From assembly GCA_040954595.2 (NCBI GenBank), contig CM082591.2, forward strand, positions 11,842,001 to 11,906,000: DNA of 64,000 bases, read 5' to 3'. The stretch is from Balanoglossus misakiensis. Its lineage: Eukaryota; Hemichordata. The notes under the pieces are model-generated. The model worked only from the letters and a program-made list of their open reading frames with translations, was not told the DNA's origin and searched no databases. How positions within the stretch are numbered: position 1 is the stretch's first letter; every line of letters starts with the position of its first letter. The translations under genes were made by a program, and so were the position numbers. Below, piece after piece: positions 21,601 to 36,000 of this stretch.

Positions 21601-22934
21601 AACCGCCAGACATGTAACATGTATCAGGTATAGTACCTCATCAGCCTCATGGCATTTTGTCTGCACAGTCTTTGTCTGCACCACGTTGCTGAAGTTGCCT
21701 GTCATCTGGAAAATTGAATGCCAACGTATTTGCGCTTGAGCGCGTCTGGCGTCTTTTGATATCAAAGAATAAATGCATTGTACAAACTTGAAAGTATGTA
21801 GAATTTTTCTATTTATCCTGTGTGATATAGTGAAAACGCTCAAGTTACAGTTTGTGTATGGTTTTGAGAATTATTTCACTGCTTGAGGTAAGTGAAATAA
21901 ACAGCTCACCTTGTTGTCTGTTGACTTTTTCATACTGGTTGAGAAGTTTTGTAAACACACTGTTTTCAGACTTTGATGAACTCAAAATTGCAGACACTAG
22001 CTGGACAAATCTCATCATATCTTCCTTCTTTTCAAGATGTTTCTAAATGATATAAAGGAGTGAGAATTGTGCATGATTATGTCAGTTTTGAACTTTCATG
22101 TCTGTTTTGGACTGAGAGCTGTTGAATGAGAGAGAGAGAGGGAGAGAGAGATCGCGCTCGAACAATCAGGGGGTCACGCAGACGTAATCTTTTCATTGGC
22201 GTGATACTGATATCACCACGTAACTTGCAATTCCCAAGAGTGCGACTGTACGTACGTAAACTGTATCAAATTCAACTCATTCACGTCATATGAGAGGAGG
22301 TATACCGTGCGAATGCGAGCGCTGGGGGAACCGGGTACCGCCTACTTGAAATGGACCTCTTCCCTTAGTGAAGTCAAATAATCATAATTATCTATCATGT
22401 AAGAAGTCAAAAATGTAAGAGAATGTTTTAATAAATATGTCAACTTATTATTTATATTCCCCTGTATATATTCCCCTGTAAATGTCTCATAATTTGAGGA
22501 ATAATATTTTGGAAGCTGAACGGAAGTTGCAACTCAAATCAAATTTCAACTTCTCCAATATATGGAATAACACTATAAGCCTACTGACTTGAGAAACTCA
22601 AATTGAATTTCAAATTCTCGAACAAACGAAAATATGTTTGAATGTAAGTAATCTTACTATAAAATTGACATGCAATTACCTGTCGTTGGTGAAGCAAACT
22701 GAACAATGGACATGACAAATGATGTTTTCTGTGTAGATTATAAATAAACTGACTCTCATCACTTGATGTTAGGATTTCTTGCATTGCCAGAATGATGTGA
22801 TCACCAGAATTCTCTGATGAATCAAACAATTTCAGCCTGGAGATTTCCCTGGACAGTGTCTGTGTGAGAAATGATGGCAAAATATTAATATCATTTATTA
22901 GGAAACCTGGCCAGTCACTGAGAAATCTGTCGGC
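15666..22934 (-). pseudogene. INTS1-like partial gene copy, unit 3
   Basis: Exons: e1 18099-18168, e2 17595-17760, e3 16607-16679, e4 16076-16234, e5 15666-15793, e6 22680-22934, e7 21910-22042, e8 21213-21338, e9 19270-19423, e10 18468-18719. The e8 stop is at 21217-21219 and the e4 frameshift at 16102-16108. e1 is the 70-nt form. A private third-position change in e10 (CCT for CCC, Pro) is silent. Confidence 0.85.
19479..20588. mobile_element. 1.1-kb DNA transposon copy in unit 3
   Basis: Same element, same orientation and same intronic position as in unit 1, with the same flanking cattaa duplications at 19473-19478 and 20589-20594. It differs from the unit 1 copy by only a few bases, including small homopolymer changes near 19605 and 20247. 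The identical insertion point in units 1 and 3 but not in unit 2 means one insertion was later copied by exchange between units. Confidence 0.85.
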
Positions 22935-23150
22935 CTTTACAAAGTATAGTTCATAATCTTCTCATAAAATGATAAAGTTGCCGCAAAGGTATACAGTCAC
23001 CTATAATTTACATACGCCCATATATGGCTGAAATGGCGTATTTGAGCGTTCTAAAGGACATATGGCGGCGCTCTTTTTTCGCGTGTGCCACCCACTGAAA
23101 ATCTGTGATTGGCTAGATCTCAAGTTTACCATGGTAACTGTAGTTAAATT

Positions 23151-26100
23151 ACCATAGGTGACAATATACCTTAACATATCATATTTCTTCTGGGAAGTGT
23201 AATTGTTTTAAGATCAAATATTACATGTACATACCAATTGTATGCCTCTCAGATATTGTCTTTCCGTTGATGCACTCACTTTGTGCTCACCAATACTGAA
23301 TAGCTGTAAATATAATCAAAGGAGAAGAAATCACTCACTCATTAGCAATGATACTGCAAAAGTGGAAGTGACTGATTTTGAGTCTGAAGTTGGAAAAGAG
23401 TCCCAGTACAGTGTAGAGAGGTTTCCAGATTAGGTAGATTTTGCTGTCCAACCATTTTCACACAACGGCCATAAAACTTAAAGAAGAACTATTAAATTAC
23501 CCAGCCTGATAAGTTTTGTGGTGTTTGGAAAGTCGTCCATGTCTGATGACACAAGATCAGCTTTTGATTGTAACATGAGACATGATCAGTTGTGTTTTGG
23601 TTCAAAAGAACATGACCTGGTTTAAGAAGCCTTGCAACTTCAGGTGACTACAGAAGGAGCTATACTGTGCCCATTGGCCTTGATTTGACTGAGAAACCAT
23701 GATTTACTGAAAAGCCACTTGGAAAAGGGTCCACTTTATTTCTAAACCAAACTTACCTTCAGGAAGATCATCTTGGCTGACTCTTGACTATCTACAGTGA
23801 CTTTTCTTGCATCCATCTTGGCTGCAACATCTTTCTTTTCATCCACCTGCATTGCCTCACTTTTCTCCTCTTTCTTTTCCTCATCTGCAAATAAAAATTG
23901 TGTTATGTCCAGGAAATATTATTTACTTTATGAGAAGAAACTGGAATATCTAGCTTTGCAAATCAGTTAGTGAAATAAGAGAACGCAAACAATTAATTGT
24001 CATGAAATAGTCACCTCTGTTAATATCGCGAAAAATTTCCCATCACAAAAATTACCAAGATTACAGTAACCTAAAAATATAAAATCCTAATAATGTCCAA
24101 AGTTGAAGAATTCTATATGTATGACTTAACTTTTGAGACACTATTTCACAACACAAATACTAGTACCTTTGTTCTCTTTATCCAGGAATGAATTTTTTTC
24201 CACCTTCTGCTCCTCTCATCTGTTGAACTTCCACTAACTGAGCCATGTATCCTTTGTCAACCACAGCCTGTTCCATACTGTACAGATCTTGTCTGCAGGC
24301 CATGTCGAGATGCTGCAGTAGTTTGCTGTGAAAAGAAACAGAAGTGTTACATGTGTATGTGTGTTACAGGGCCAGATCACGGCACATCATGACAAAATCT
24401 TTGTGAATATGGTGCTAGCATCATGTTTATAGCAGATCATGTGTATTCATACTTGTGGGCCAAATGACCTTAATATGTGGTTTGTTGTATGACTTAATTA
24501 TAACACACACACCCAGTTTTTTTAATAGTCCTGCTTGAAAGATCACAGAGTGTCTTTGGCTACTGAAAAGCACCACCACAATGAGAGATAACTCACAACA
24601 CCGAAGAGTAAATCTCTAAAGTTGTAATTTAAACCAAGTATGGAAATTGGGATGTACGGTAGCTTTGATGAGGAATAATTCTAGAGTTACAACATACCTC
24701 ATGCTGTTGACTGGTATACCAAAGGACTGCACAAACAAGACCAACTGAGCTGGTTCCAAGTCTTCCAGGGCTGAAAAAAAATGACAAATTCAGGATGAAA
24801 ACAACAAAAGTTTGGTGAGAAAAGATCCCAAGTTGAATTGACACACAGATTGGCAGATATTTCCACGAAATATCACATGTAAATGGTGCAACAACAGATT
24901 AACCGATCAGGCCATGACAAATACTGCACCTCTTCACAAAAACTGCTGGGTTGCAATTTATAGCATAAAATTACTGTAAAACAGGAAATTTTTGTGATAT
25001 CACAAGAGAGCTGACTATTCCATTGCTCACATTGTTTCTTTGCGACCATTTATTTTCACGTTTTTTGGCTCTCACGAAATTCGCAAAAATTTCCCCTTTT
25101 ACAATAGTATGGTTGGATCTATACAATGTATACATTGAATGGGGATGAACACTGGACAGTGGAGCATTCTATATTAAAATTTGGGAAAACATTGAAGCCA
25201 TATTAAGGTCATACTTGATTAAGCTGAAAGACGGCACAGAATAAATTTGAAATTCAATTGGCTACAAAAATTGACTTTTCTGCCATTCTGAGATCTCCAT
25301 GCTGAGCTCAATTATGTTGCTGCTTCATATAGTGGTCAGCAATAAAAACTTACTACTGTTACAGTGGTTATACATGTAACTCTTATTAAATGTTTTTTTT
25401 TCTTGTTTTATCATGAAATCTGACAATATCACGAAATCTGACTGTGGGTGGCACGACAGAATAAAACTGGTTTTCGTCTCAACTTTTGTACATGTAGTGA
25501 CACAATGAAAGAATGACAGAGAAACTGCTAACAGACAGATTATTATATATTTTTTTACCTTTTCATGTCACTTTTATAAAACACTGCATGGCAACAAATG
25601 TGAACCATGAACAATTTGCAAGACAATGAACTAGAAGTTGAACGAGATTTGAAGACCTGCTCTGGAAGTAATTGATTGACACTCACCCATGAGTAAGATT
25701 CCGCATGGGGCTGTGTGGCTTTCTTCAAGTAATTGTAGAATATATGTAACATGGATGTCAGTGTACAACGTGTTGGTCTGGTCGGCACTGGTGTCTCTAC
25801 ACAGCATGGAGCTGAGTATGGTGGGCCTTTCTACAATCAACTGAGCTAAATCCTAGAATCAGAAAGGCAGCAGTGAAGTAAAATCAAATATGTTTGTCAA
25901 AACAACAACAACAATAACAACACACATAATCATATTCAAATAAAAATCACTTGGTTCATGCTTAGAACTTTCTATAAACTTACTCTTTTTTTTTTGCACA
26001 TACTCCAATGAAAATACTGTTTGATATATAGATCACAGACTTTTGCATTTTCAACTGTTTTTGTTCTAATACTATTTGTGTGTAGCCCTCACCCAGAACC

Positions 26101-29100
26101 TGTATGTATGATTCACAATCATATGTCTTTATTTGTTTCTACCAGAGGTCTCCACGACTCATACTGGAAATACACAAATCATCATCTTACCAATGCAAGG
26201 TCGGCCATTTCATGAAGCTGATTGGTCGAAGAATATTTGGAGAGGAATGTACGCACTGATGGTGAGTGGCTCTGTTTCCATCTGGCAAGCCTTAGGACTA
26301 ACAGCACATCGCTCACTGTGTTAAACGGCACAAAAGTTACAATTTCTGTCAAACTCTGCACCTATTCTAGTTTCCCCCCAAAAAATTCACGAAAATGGCA
26401 AGCTAGACTTCAGTGTTATATCGAAATTCTACATTAAATTAAGCACTAAGCCTCATATATTGGCAACTCATTCTCCACATGAGGCATTTTCAGATCTTTA
26501 CACGATTTTCTGTGTACAAAGATCAACCTGAAGAAGTATGATACAATTTCTCACCTAGTTGAGTCTGTCCTTGGTTTGAGTAACCAATCGATACATTTAT
26601 GCAAAGTCTGCCAATTACTCTGGTGGCTCAACAGTGCCAGCAAATAAGCACTGCACGAACTTTGAACTTTGCCCTTTGTTCTGGGTTTGTGCGTCTTGAC
26701 AAAGAGTAACTGGTGTTGCAGTTGAGGGCAACTTTGCACAATCTCGGGGTCCAGGAGCTCCAGCCAATCAATAAGCAGCCCTGCCGTTGACCAGCCTAAT
26801 TCGCATCTGTGTGTAATTAAAGAGAAATATACAGTCAGTGGAGTAAAGGGTATAACACAATCATACTGATGGAATTCTCACTACCTGAAATAGGTTTTTG
26901 CTACCTAGGTGAGTGATGAATAAAGGTCTAATGTCCTCTCTGATATAACATACTAGTGTATGGTAAATGTCTTTCAGAGATCTACACATTAAAGGGACAA
27001 ACTCTCTACAGTTAATTCATTTTGGGGAGATTTTTACTCTCATATCCTACAAACGGGATGGAAGTTGTGTGTGGTCGAACATTGATTCACTATATATCCA
27101 CATGTAGAATAACATAAATGGTGTCTTGTATCAAACATAATGTATGGAAAAAGGGCAGCGAGAGAGAGACTTTGTCCCTTTAAATATCATAGCTGGCATA
27201 CAGTTATAAATATGCATTTTTTGATTTATGTCTTGCAAGTACAAAACTGTTCTTTATTAAAAAGAAATACAGACAAGGTGATCCCAGGAACATAAAACCC
27301 AAAACTCAAAGCTACCAGACAGATGAGTCTTGAGATAAACTTGGACTTACTTGTCAATCAATCTGGACTGCTCTTGTAACAACAACTCACTCAATGCTTC
27401 ACTGGTGCTGGATGATTTTGTTGGCACTTGCATAGCAACAGATAAGGCTTTATTCAGAAACTCTTCTAGTTGGCTGGAATTGGCGCCTGTCAGCTGGTGA
27501 TACACTGCATATGGTGCAAAGTCAAACAAAATTCACCCAATCATAAAATGTATCATTAACATGATCATACCATAAAAAATGTGAATGAATTACAATTATA
27601 GCGTGCGCATATTGAATCATACGAAATCACACCAAATAACGCGAGACTTAGAAATAACATTACATGTGTATGGTGCCACTTAAACGACACCATTTATTCT
27701 TTTGGAGCCTAAATCATGTTTAACCACAACTAGACAACCACAATGACCTTGTGAGAATGAAACCCACCAATAAATACATGTAGATAATCTGAAGCTATCA
27801 CAGAAACAGAATGTCTTTGACAAAGTATTGCAAAGCCTTCAGTTGACCGCGAAAAAGTTGACGAAGCATGCATGTGGAAAGTGGAGTGTTGACAACAATG
27901 TGAATATATGCACGATAGCTTGCTGCGCTCGCACTCAGGTCAAACCTGTTACATATTACCAAAAATGTGGATCTATATAATTAACATTGGGTCCGTTCCT
28001 TCTTATCCCACTCGTGTTTCTGTTTGTTTGGTGAGAATATCTAATAGGTTAGCCCCTTTCACTCCCAGTTCCTTCTTTAGAGGTCCAACCTTACCATAGA
28101 AAACGATGGGTTTGGACTGGAACATGGCGGTGAAAGGGTTCAGGTGCTTGAGGGAGTGTTAAAAATGCAGACTTTACCTTTCTATAACATGTCTCTATCT
28201 ACAGCCATCCGTCCCTCAGTGACGGCTTCAATGATTTCACTCACTTCATCCAAGTTGCCACCACTGGCTTTGATGGGACTTTTCTCACTGCTCAGGGATT
28301 TCGCTGGAAGGAAGGACGTAAGACTGGAATTAAGGCATACGTCCCTACATAAAGGGAGGACATTTGGACATGATACCACAAATGGTTAATGGAGTTTCTG
28401 GGAAGGTTTTCAAATTCCAGGAATTTCCAGGAGTGTACGAATCCAGTTAAGAATTCTTTATGTCATGTGATCTGGCCATGTGACCTGCAGCATTGTCATT
28501 TCCAGGTGACGGCAAACAACATAGTGGCATCCAGTAAAAGTTTTCCACGTATGTAAGTACTTAAGAACCGCCAGACATGTAACATGTATCAGGTATAGTA
28601 CCTCATCAGCCTCATGGCATTTTGTCTGCACAGTCTTTGTCTGCACCACGTTGCTGAAGTTGCCTGTCATCTGGAAAATTGAATGCCAACGTATTTGCGC
28701 TTGAGCGCGTCTGGCGTCTTTTGATATCAAAGAATAAATGCATTGTACAAACTTGAAAGTATGTAGAATTTTTCTATTTATCCTGTGTGATATAGTGAAA
28801 ACGCTCAAGTTACAGGTAAGTGAAATAAACAGCTCACCTTGTTGTCTGTTGACTTTTTCATACTGGTTGAGAAGTTTTGTAAACACACTGTTTTCAGACT
28901 TTGATGAACTCAAAATTGCAGACACTAGCTGGACAAATCTCATCATATCTTCCTTCTTTTCAAGATGTTTCTAAATGATATAAAGGAGTGAGAGTGAGAA
29001 TTGTGCATGATTATGTCAGTTTTGAACTTTCATGTCTGTTTTGGACTGAGAGCTGTTGAATGAGAGAGAGAGAGGGAGAGAGAGATCGCGCTCGAACAAT

Positions 29101-30071
29101 CAGGGGGTCACGCAGACGTAATCTTTTCATTGGCGTGATACTGATATCACCACGTAACTTGCAATTCCCAAGAGTGCGACTGTACGTACGTAAACTGTAT
29201 CAAATTCAACTCATTCACGTCATATGAGAGGAGGTATACCGTGCGAATGCGAGCGCTGGGGGAACCGGGTACCGCCTACTTGAAATGGACCTCTTCCCTT
29301 AGTGAAGTCAAATAATCATAATTATCTATCATGTAAGAAGTCAAAAATGTAAGAGAATGTTTTAATAAATATGTCAACTTATTATTTATATTCCCCTGTA
29401 AATGTCTCATAATTTGAGGAATAATATTTTGGAAGCTGAACGGAAGTTGCAACTCAAATCAAATTTCAACTTCTCCAATATATGGAATAACACTATAAGC
29501 CTACTGACTTGAGAAACTCAAATTGAATTTCAAATTCTCGAACAAACGAAAATATGTTTGAATGTAAGTAATCTTACTATAAAATTGACATGCAATTACC
29601 TGTCGTTGGTGAAGCAAACTGAACAATGGACATGACAAATGATGTTTTCTGTGTAGATTATAAAAAAACTGACTCTCATCACTTGATGTTAGGATTTCTT
29701 GCATTGCCAGAATGATGTGATCACCAGAATTCTCTGATGAATCAAACAATTTCAGCCTGGAGATTTCCCTGGACAGTGTCTGTGTGAGAAATGATGGCAA
29801 AATATTAATATCATTTATTAGGAAACCTGGCCAGTCACTGAGAAATCTGTCGGCCTTTACAAAGTATAGTTCATAATCTTCTCATAAAATGATAAAGTTG
29901 CCGCAAAGGTATACAGTCACCTATAATTTACATACGCCCATATATGGCTGAAATGGCGTATTTGAGCGTTCTAAAGGACATATGGCGGCGCTCTTTTTTT
30001 CGCGTGTGCCACCCACTGAAAATCTGTGATTGGCTAGATCTCAAGTTTACCATGGTAACTGTAGTTAAATT
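23151..30071 (-). repeat. Array unit 4 (6921 bp, middle class)
   Basis: Ten exons and no 1.1-kb transposon. The left half is nearly identical to unit 1. It has one extra A after e3 near 24773, a private 37-bp deletion at about 28815/28816 in the e7-e8 intron, and lacks the 14-bp TATATTCCCCTGTA duplication near 29385. In e6 an Ile codon is changed to Phe (29664 region). Confidence 0.95.
23757..29854 (-). pseudogene. INTS1-like partial gene copy, unit 4
   Basis: Exons: e1 26191-26255, e2 25687-25852, e3 24698-24770, e4 24167-24325, e5 23757-23884, e6 29600-29854, e7 28838-28970, e8 28178-28303, e9 27351-27504, e10 26555-26806. The e8 stop is at 28182-28184 and the e4 frameshift at 24193-24199. 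e1 is the 65-nt form. e6 has an Ile-to-Phe change. The 37-bp deletion brings e7 and e8 closer together but touches neither exon. Confidence 0.85.
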
Positions 30072-33000
30072 ACCATAGGTGACAATATACCTTAACATAT
30101 CATATTTCTTCTGGGAAGTGTAATTGTTTTAAGATCAAATATTACATGTACATACCAATTGTATGCCTCTCAGATATTGTCTTTCCGTTGATGCAATCAA
30201 TTTGTGCTCACCAATACTGAATAGCTGTAAATATAATCAAAGGAGAAGAAATCACTCACTCATTAGCAATGATACTGCAAAAGTGGAAGTGACTGATTTT
30301 GAGTATGAAGTTGGAAAAGAGTCCCAGTACAGTGTAGAGAGGTTTCCAGATTAGGTAGATTTTGCTGTCCAACCATTTTCACACAACGGCCATAAAACTT
30401 AAAGAAGAACTATTAAATTACCCAGCCTGATAAGTTTTGTGGTGTTTGGAAAGTCGTCCATGTCTGATGACACAAGATCAGCTTTTGATTGTAACATGAG
30501 ACATGATCAGTTGTGTTTTGGTTCAAAAGAACATGACCTGGTTTAAGAAGCCTTGCAACTTCAGGTGACTACAGAAGGAGCTATACTGTGCCCATTGGCC
30601 TTGATTTGACTGAGAAACCATGATTTACTGAAAAGCCACTTGGAAAAGGGTCCACTTTATTTCTAAACCAAACTTACCTTCAGGAAGATCATCTTGGCTG
30701 ACTCTTGACTATCTACAGTGACTTTTCTTGCATCCATCTTGGCTGCAACATCTTTCTTTTCATCCACCTGCATTGCCTCACTTTTCTCCTCTTTCTTTTC
30801 CTCATCTGCAAATAAAAATTGTGTTATGTCCAGGAAATATTATTTACTTTCTGAGAAGAAACTGGAATATCTAGCTTTGCAAATCAGTTAGTGAAATAAG
30901 AGAACGCAAACAATTAATTGTCATGAAATAGTCACCTCTGTTAATATCGCGAAAAATTTCCCATCACAAAAATTACCAAGATTACAGTAACCTAAAAATA
31001 TAAAATCCTAATAATGTCCAAAGTTGAAGAATTCTATATGTATGACTTAACTTTTGAGACACTATTTCACAACACAAATACTAGTACCTTTGTTCTCTTT
31101 ATCCAGGAATGAATTTTTTTCCACCTTCTGCTCCTCTCATCTGTTGAACTTCCACTAACTGAGCCATGTATCCTTTGTCAACCACAGCCTGTTCCATACT
31201 GTACAGATCTTGTCTGCAGGCCATGTCGAGATGCTGCAGTAGTTTGCTGTGAAAAGAAACAGAAGTGTTACATGTGTATGTGTGTTACAGGGCCAGATCA
31301 CGGCACATCATGACAAAATCTTTGTGAATATGGTGCTAGCATCATGTTTATAGCAGATCATGTGTATTCATACTTGTGGGCCAAATGACCTTAATATGTG
31401 GTTTGTTGTATGACTTAATTATAACACACACACCCAGTTTTTTTAATAGTCCTGCTTGAAAGATCACAGAGTGTCTTTGGCTACTGAAAAGCACCACCAC
31501 AATGAGAGATAACTCACAACACCGAAGAGTAAATCTCTAAAGTTGTAATTTAAACCAAGTATGGAAATTGGGATGTACGGTAGCTTTGATGAGGAATAAT
31601 TCTAGAGTTACAACATACCTCATGCTGTTGACTGGTATACCAAAGGACTGCACAAACAAGACCAACTGAGCTGGTTCCAAGTCTTCCAGGGCTGAAAAAA
31701 ATGACAAATTCAGGATGAAAACAACAAAAGTTTGGTGAGAAAAGATCCCAAGTTGAATTGACACACAGATTGGCAGATATTTCCACGAAATATCACATGT
31801 AAATGGTGCAACAACAGATTAACCGATCAGGCCATGACAAATACTGCACCTCTTCACAAAAACTGCTGGGTTGCAATTTATAGCATAAAATTACTGTAAA
31901 ACAGGAAATTTTTGTGATATCACAAGAGAGCTGACTATTCCATTGCTCACATTGTTTCTTTGCGACCATTTATTTTCACGTTTTTTGGCTCTCACGAAAT
32001 TCGCAAAAATTTCCCCTTTTACAATAGTATGGTTGGATCTATACAATGTATACATTGAATGGGGATGAACACTGGACAGTGGAGCATTCTATATTAAAAT
32101 TTGGGAAAACATTGAAGCCATATTAAGGTCATACTTGATTAAGCTGAAAGACGGCACAGAATAAATTTGAAATTCAATTGGCTACAAAAATTGACTTTTC
32201 TGCCATTCTGAGATCTCCATGCTGAGCTCAATTATGTTGCTGCTTCATATAGTGGTCAGCAATAAAAACTTACTACTGTTACAGTGGTTATACATGTAAC
32301 TCTTATTAAATGTTTTTTTTTCTTGTTTTATCATGAAATCTGACAATATCACGAAATCTGACTGTGGGTGGCACGACAGAATAAAACTGGTTTTCGTCTC
32401 AACTTTTGTACATGTAGTGACACAATGAAAGAATGACAGAGAAACTGCTAACAGACAGATTATTATATATTTTTTTACCTTTTCATGTCACTTTTATAAA
32501 ACACTGCATGGCAACAAATGTGAACCATGAACAATTTTGAAGACCTGCTCTGGAAGTAATTGATTGACACTCACCCATGAGTAAGATTCCGCATGGGGCT
32601 GTGTGGCTTTCTTCAAGTAATTGTAGAATATATGTAACATGGATGTCAGTGTACATAGTGTTGGTCTGGTCGGCACTGGTGTCTCTACACAGCATGGAGC
32701 TGAGTATGGTGGGCCTTTCTACAATCAACTGAGCTAAATCCTAGAATCAGAAAGGCAGCAGTTTGTCAAAACAACAACAACAATAACAACACACATAATC
32801 ATATTCAAATAAAAATCACTTGGTTCATGCTTAGAACTTTCTATAAACTTACTCCTTTTTTTTTGCACATACTCCAATGAAAATACTGTTTGATATATAG
32901 ATCACAGACTTTTGCATTTTCAACTGTTTTTGTTCTAATACTATTTGTGTGTAGCCCTCACCCAGAACCTGTATGTATGATTCACAATCATATGTCTTTA

Positions 33001-36000
33001 TTTGTTTCTACCAGAGGTCTCCACGACTCATACTGGAAATACACAAATCATCATCTTACCAATGCAAGGTCGGCCATTTCATGAAGCTGATTGGTCGAAG
33101 AATATTTGGAGAGGAATGTACGCACTGATGGTGAGTGGCTCTGTTTCCATCTGGCAAGCCTTAGGACTAACAGCACATCGCTCACTGTGTTAAACGGCAC
33201 AAAAGTTACAATTTCTGTCAAACTCTGCACCTATTCTAGTTTCCCCCCAAAAAATTCACGAAAATGGCAAGCTAGACTTCAGTGTTATATCGAAATTCTA
33301 CATTAAATTATGCACTAAGCCTCATATATTGGCAACTCATTCTCCACATGAGGCATTTTCAGATCTTTACACGATTTTCTGTGTACAAAGATCAACCTGA
33401 AGAAGTATGATACAATTTCTCACCTAGTTGAGTCTGTCCTTGGTTTGAGTAACCAATCGATACATTTATGCAAAGTCTGCCAATTACTCTGGTGGCTCAA
33501 CAGTGCCAGCAAATAAGCACTGCACGAACTTTGAACTTTGCCCTCTGTTCTGGGTTTGTGCGTCTTGACAAAGAGTAACTGGTGTTGCAGTTGAGGGCAA
33601 CTTTGCACAATCTCGGGGTCCAGGAGCTCCAGCCAATCAATAAGCAGCCCTGCCGTTGACCAGCCTAATTCGCATCTGTGTGTAATTAAAGAGAAATATA
33701 CAGTCAGTGGAGTAAAGGGTATAACACAATCATACTGATGGAATTCTCACTACCTGAAATAGGTTTTTGCTACCTAGGTGAGTGATGAATAAAGGTCTAA
33801 TGTCCTCTCTGATATAACATACTAGTGTATGGTAAATGTCTTTCAGAGATCTACACATTAAAGGGACAAACTCTCTACAGTTAATTCATTTTGGGGAGAT
33901 TTTTACTCTCATATCCTACAAACGGGATGGAAGTTGTGTGTGGTCGAACATTGATTCACTATATATCCACATGTAGAATAACATAAATGGTGTCTTGTAT
34001 CAAACATAATGTATGGAAAAAGGGCAGCGAGAGAGAGACTTTGTCCCTTTAAATATCATAGCTGGCATACAGTTATAAATATGCATTTTTTGATTTATGT
34101 CTTGCAAGTACAAAACTGTTCTTTATTAAAAAGAAATACAGACAAGGTGATCCCAGGAACATAAAACCCAAAACTCAAAGCTACCAGACATGAGTCTTGA
34201 GATAAACTTGGACTTACTTGTCAATCAATCTGGACTGCTCTTGTAACAACAACTCACTCAATGCTTCACTGGTGCTGGATGATTTTGTTGGCACTTGCAT
34301 AGCAACAGATAAGGCTTTATTCAGAAACTCTTCTAGTTGGCTGGAATTGGCGCCTGTCAGCTGGTGATACACTGCATATGGTGCAAAGTCAAACAAAATT
34401 CACCCAATCATAAAATGTATCATTAACATGATCATACCATAAAAAATGTGAATGAATTACAATTATAGCGTGCACATATTGAATCATACGAAATCACACC
34501 AAATAACGCGAGACTTAGAAATAACATTACATGTGTATGGTGCCACTTAAACGACACCATTTATTCTTTTTGAGCCTAAATCATGTTTAACCACAACTAG
34601 ACAACCACAATGACCTTGTGAGAATGAAACCCACCAATAAATACATGTAGATAATCTGAAGCTATCACAGAAACAGAATGTCTTTGACAAAGTATTGCAA
34701 AGCCTTCAGTTGACCGCGAAAAAGTTGACGAAGCATGCATGTGGAAAGTGGAGTGTTGACAACAATGTGAATATATGCACGATAGCTTGCTGCGCTCGCA
34801 CTCAGGTCAAACCTGTTACATATTACCAAAAATGTGGATCTATATAATTAACATTGGGTCCGTTCCTTCTTATCCCACTCGTGTTTCTGTTTGTTTGGTG
34901 AGAATATCTAATAGGTTAGCCCCTTTCACTCCCAGTTCCTTCTTTAGAGGTCCAACCTTACCATAGAAAACGATGGGTTTGGACTGGAACATGGCGGTGA
35001 AAGGGTTCAGGTGCTTGAGGGAGTGTTAAAAATGCAGACTTTACCTTTCTATAACATGTCTCTATCTACAGCCATCCGTCCCTCAGTGACGGCTTCAATG
35101 ATTTCACTCACTTCATCCAAGTTGCCACCACTGGCTTTGATGGGACTTTTCTCACTGCTCAGGGATTTCGCTGGAAGGAAGGACGTAAGACTGGAATTAA
35201 GGCATACGGCCCTACATAAAGGGAGGACATTTGGACATGATACCACAAATGGTTAATGGAGTTTCTGGGAAGGTTTTCAAATTCCAGGAATTTCCAGGAG
35301 TGTACGAATCCAGTTAAGAATTCTTTATGTCATGTGATCTGGCCATGTGACCTGCAGCATTGTCATTTCCAGGTGACGGCAAACAACATAGTGGCATCCA
35401 GTAAAAGTTTTCCACGTATGTAAGTACTTAAGAACCACCAGACATGTAACATGTATCAGGTATAGTACCTCATCAGCCTCATGGCATTTTGTCTGCACAG
35501 TCTTTGTCTGCACCACGTTGCTGAAGTTGCCTGTCATCTGGAAAATTGAATGCCAACGTATTTGCGCTTGAGCGCGTCTGGCGTCTTTTGATATCAAAGA
35601 ATAAATGCATTGTACAAACTTGAAAGTATGTAGAATTTTTCTATTTATCCTGTGTGATATAGTGAAAACGCTCAAGTTACAGTTTGTGTATGGTTTTGAG
35701 AATTATTTCACTGCTTGAGGTAAGTGAAATAAACAGCTCACCTTGTTGTCTGTTGACTTTTTCATACTGGTTGAGAAGTTTTGTAAACACACTGTTTTCA
35801 GACTTTGATGAACTCAAAATTGCAGACACTAGCTGGACAAATCTCATCATATCTTCCTTCTTTTCAAGATGTTTCTAAATGATATAAAGGAGTGAGAGTG
35901 AGAATTGTGCATGATTATGTCAGTTTTGAACTTTCATGTCTGTTTTGGACTGAGAGCTGTTGAATGAGAGAGAGAGAGGGAGAGAGAGATCACGCTCGAA

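Larger units (their letters stand above)
15060..23150 (-). repeat. Array unit 3 (8091 bp, long class)
   Basis: Complete unit with ten exons, the 1.1-kb transposon and the 5-bp-longer e1. Just upstream of the e10 acceptor it has a 6-bp longer sequence (tgtgacaatgtgtaatt, 18721-18737), also found at the deletion junction of units 6-9 but absent from units 1, 2, 4 and 5. A unit-3-like copy was therefore probably the parent of the deleted class. Confidence 0.95.
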
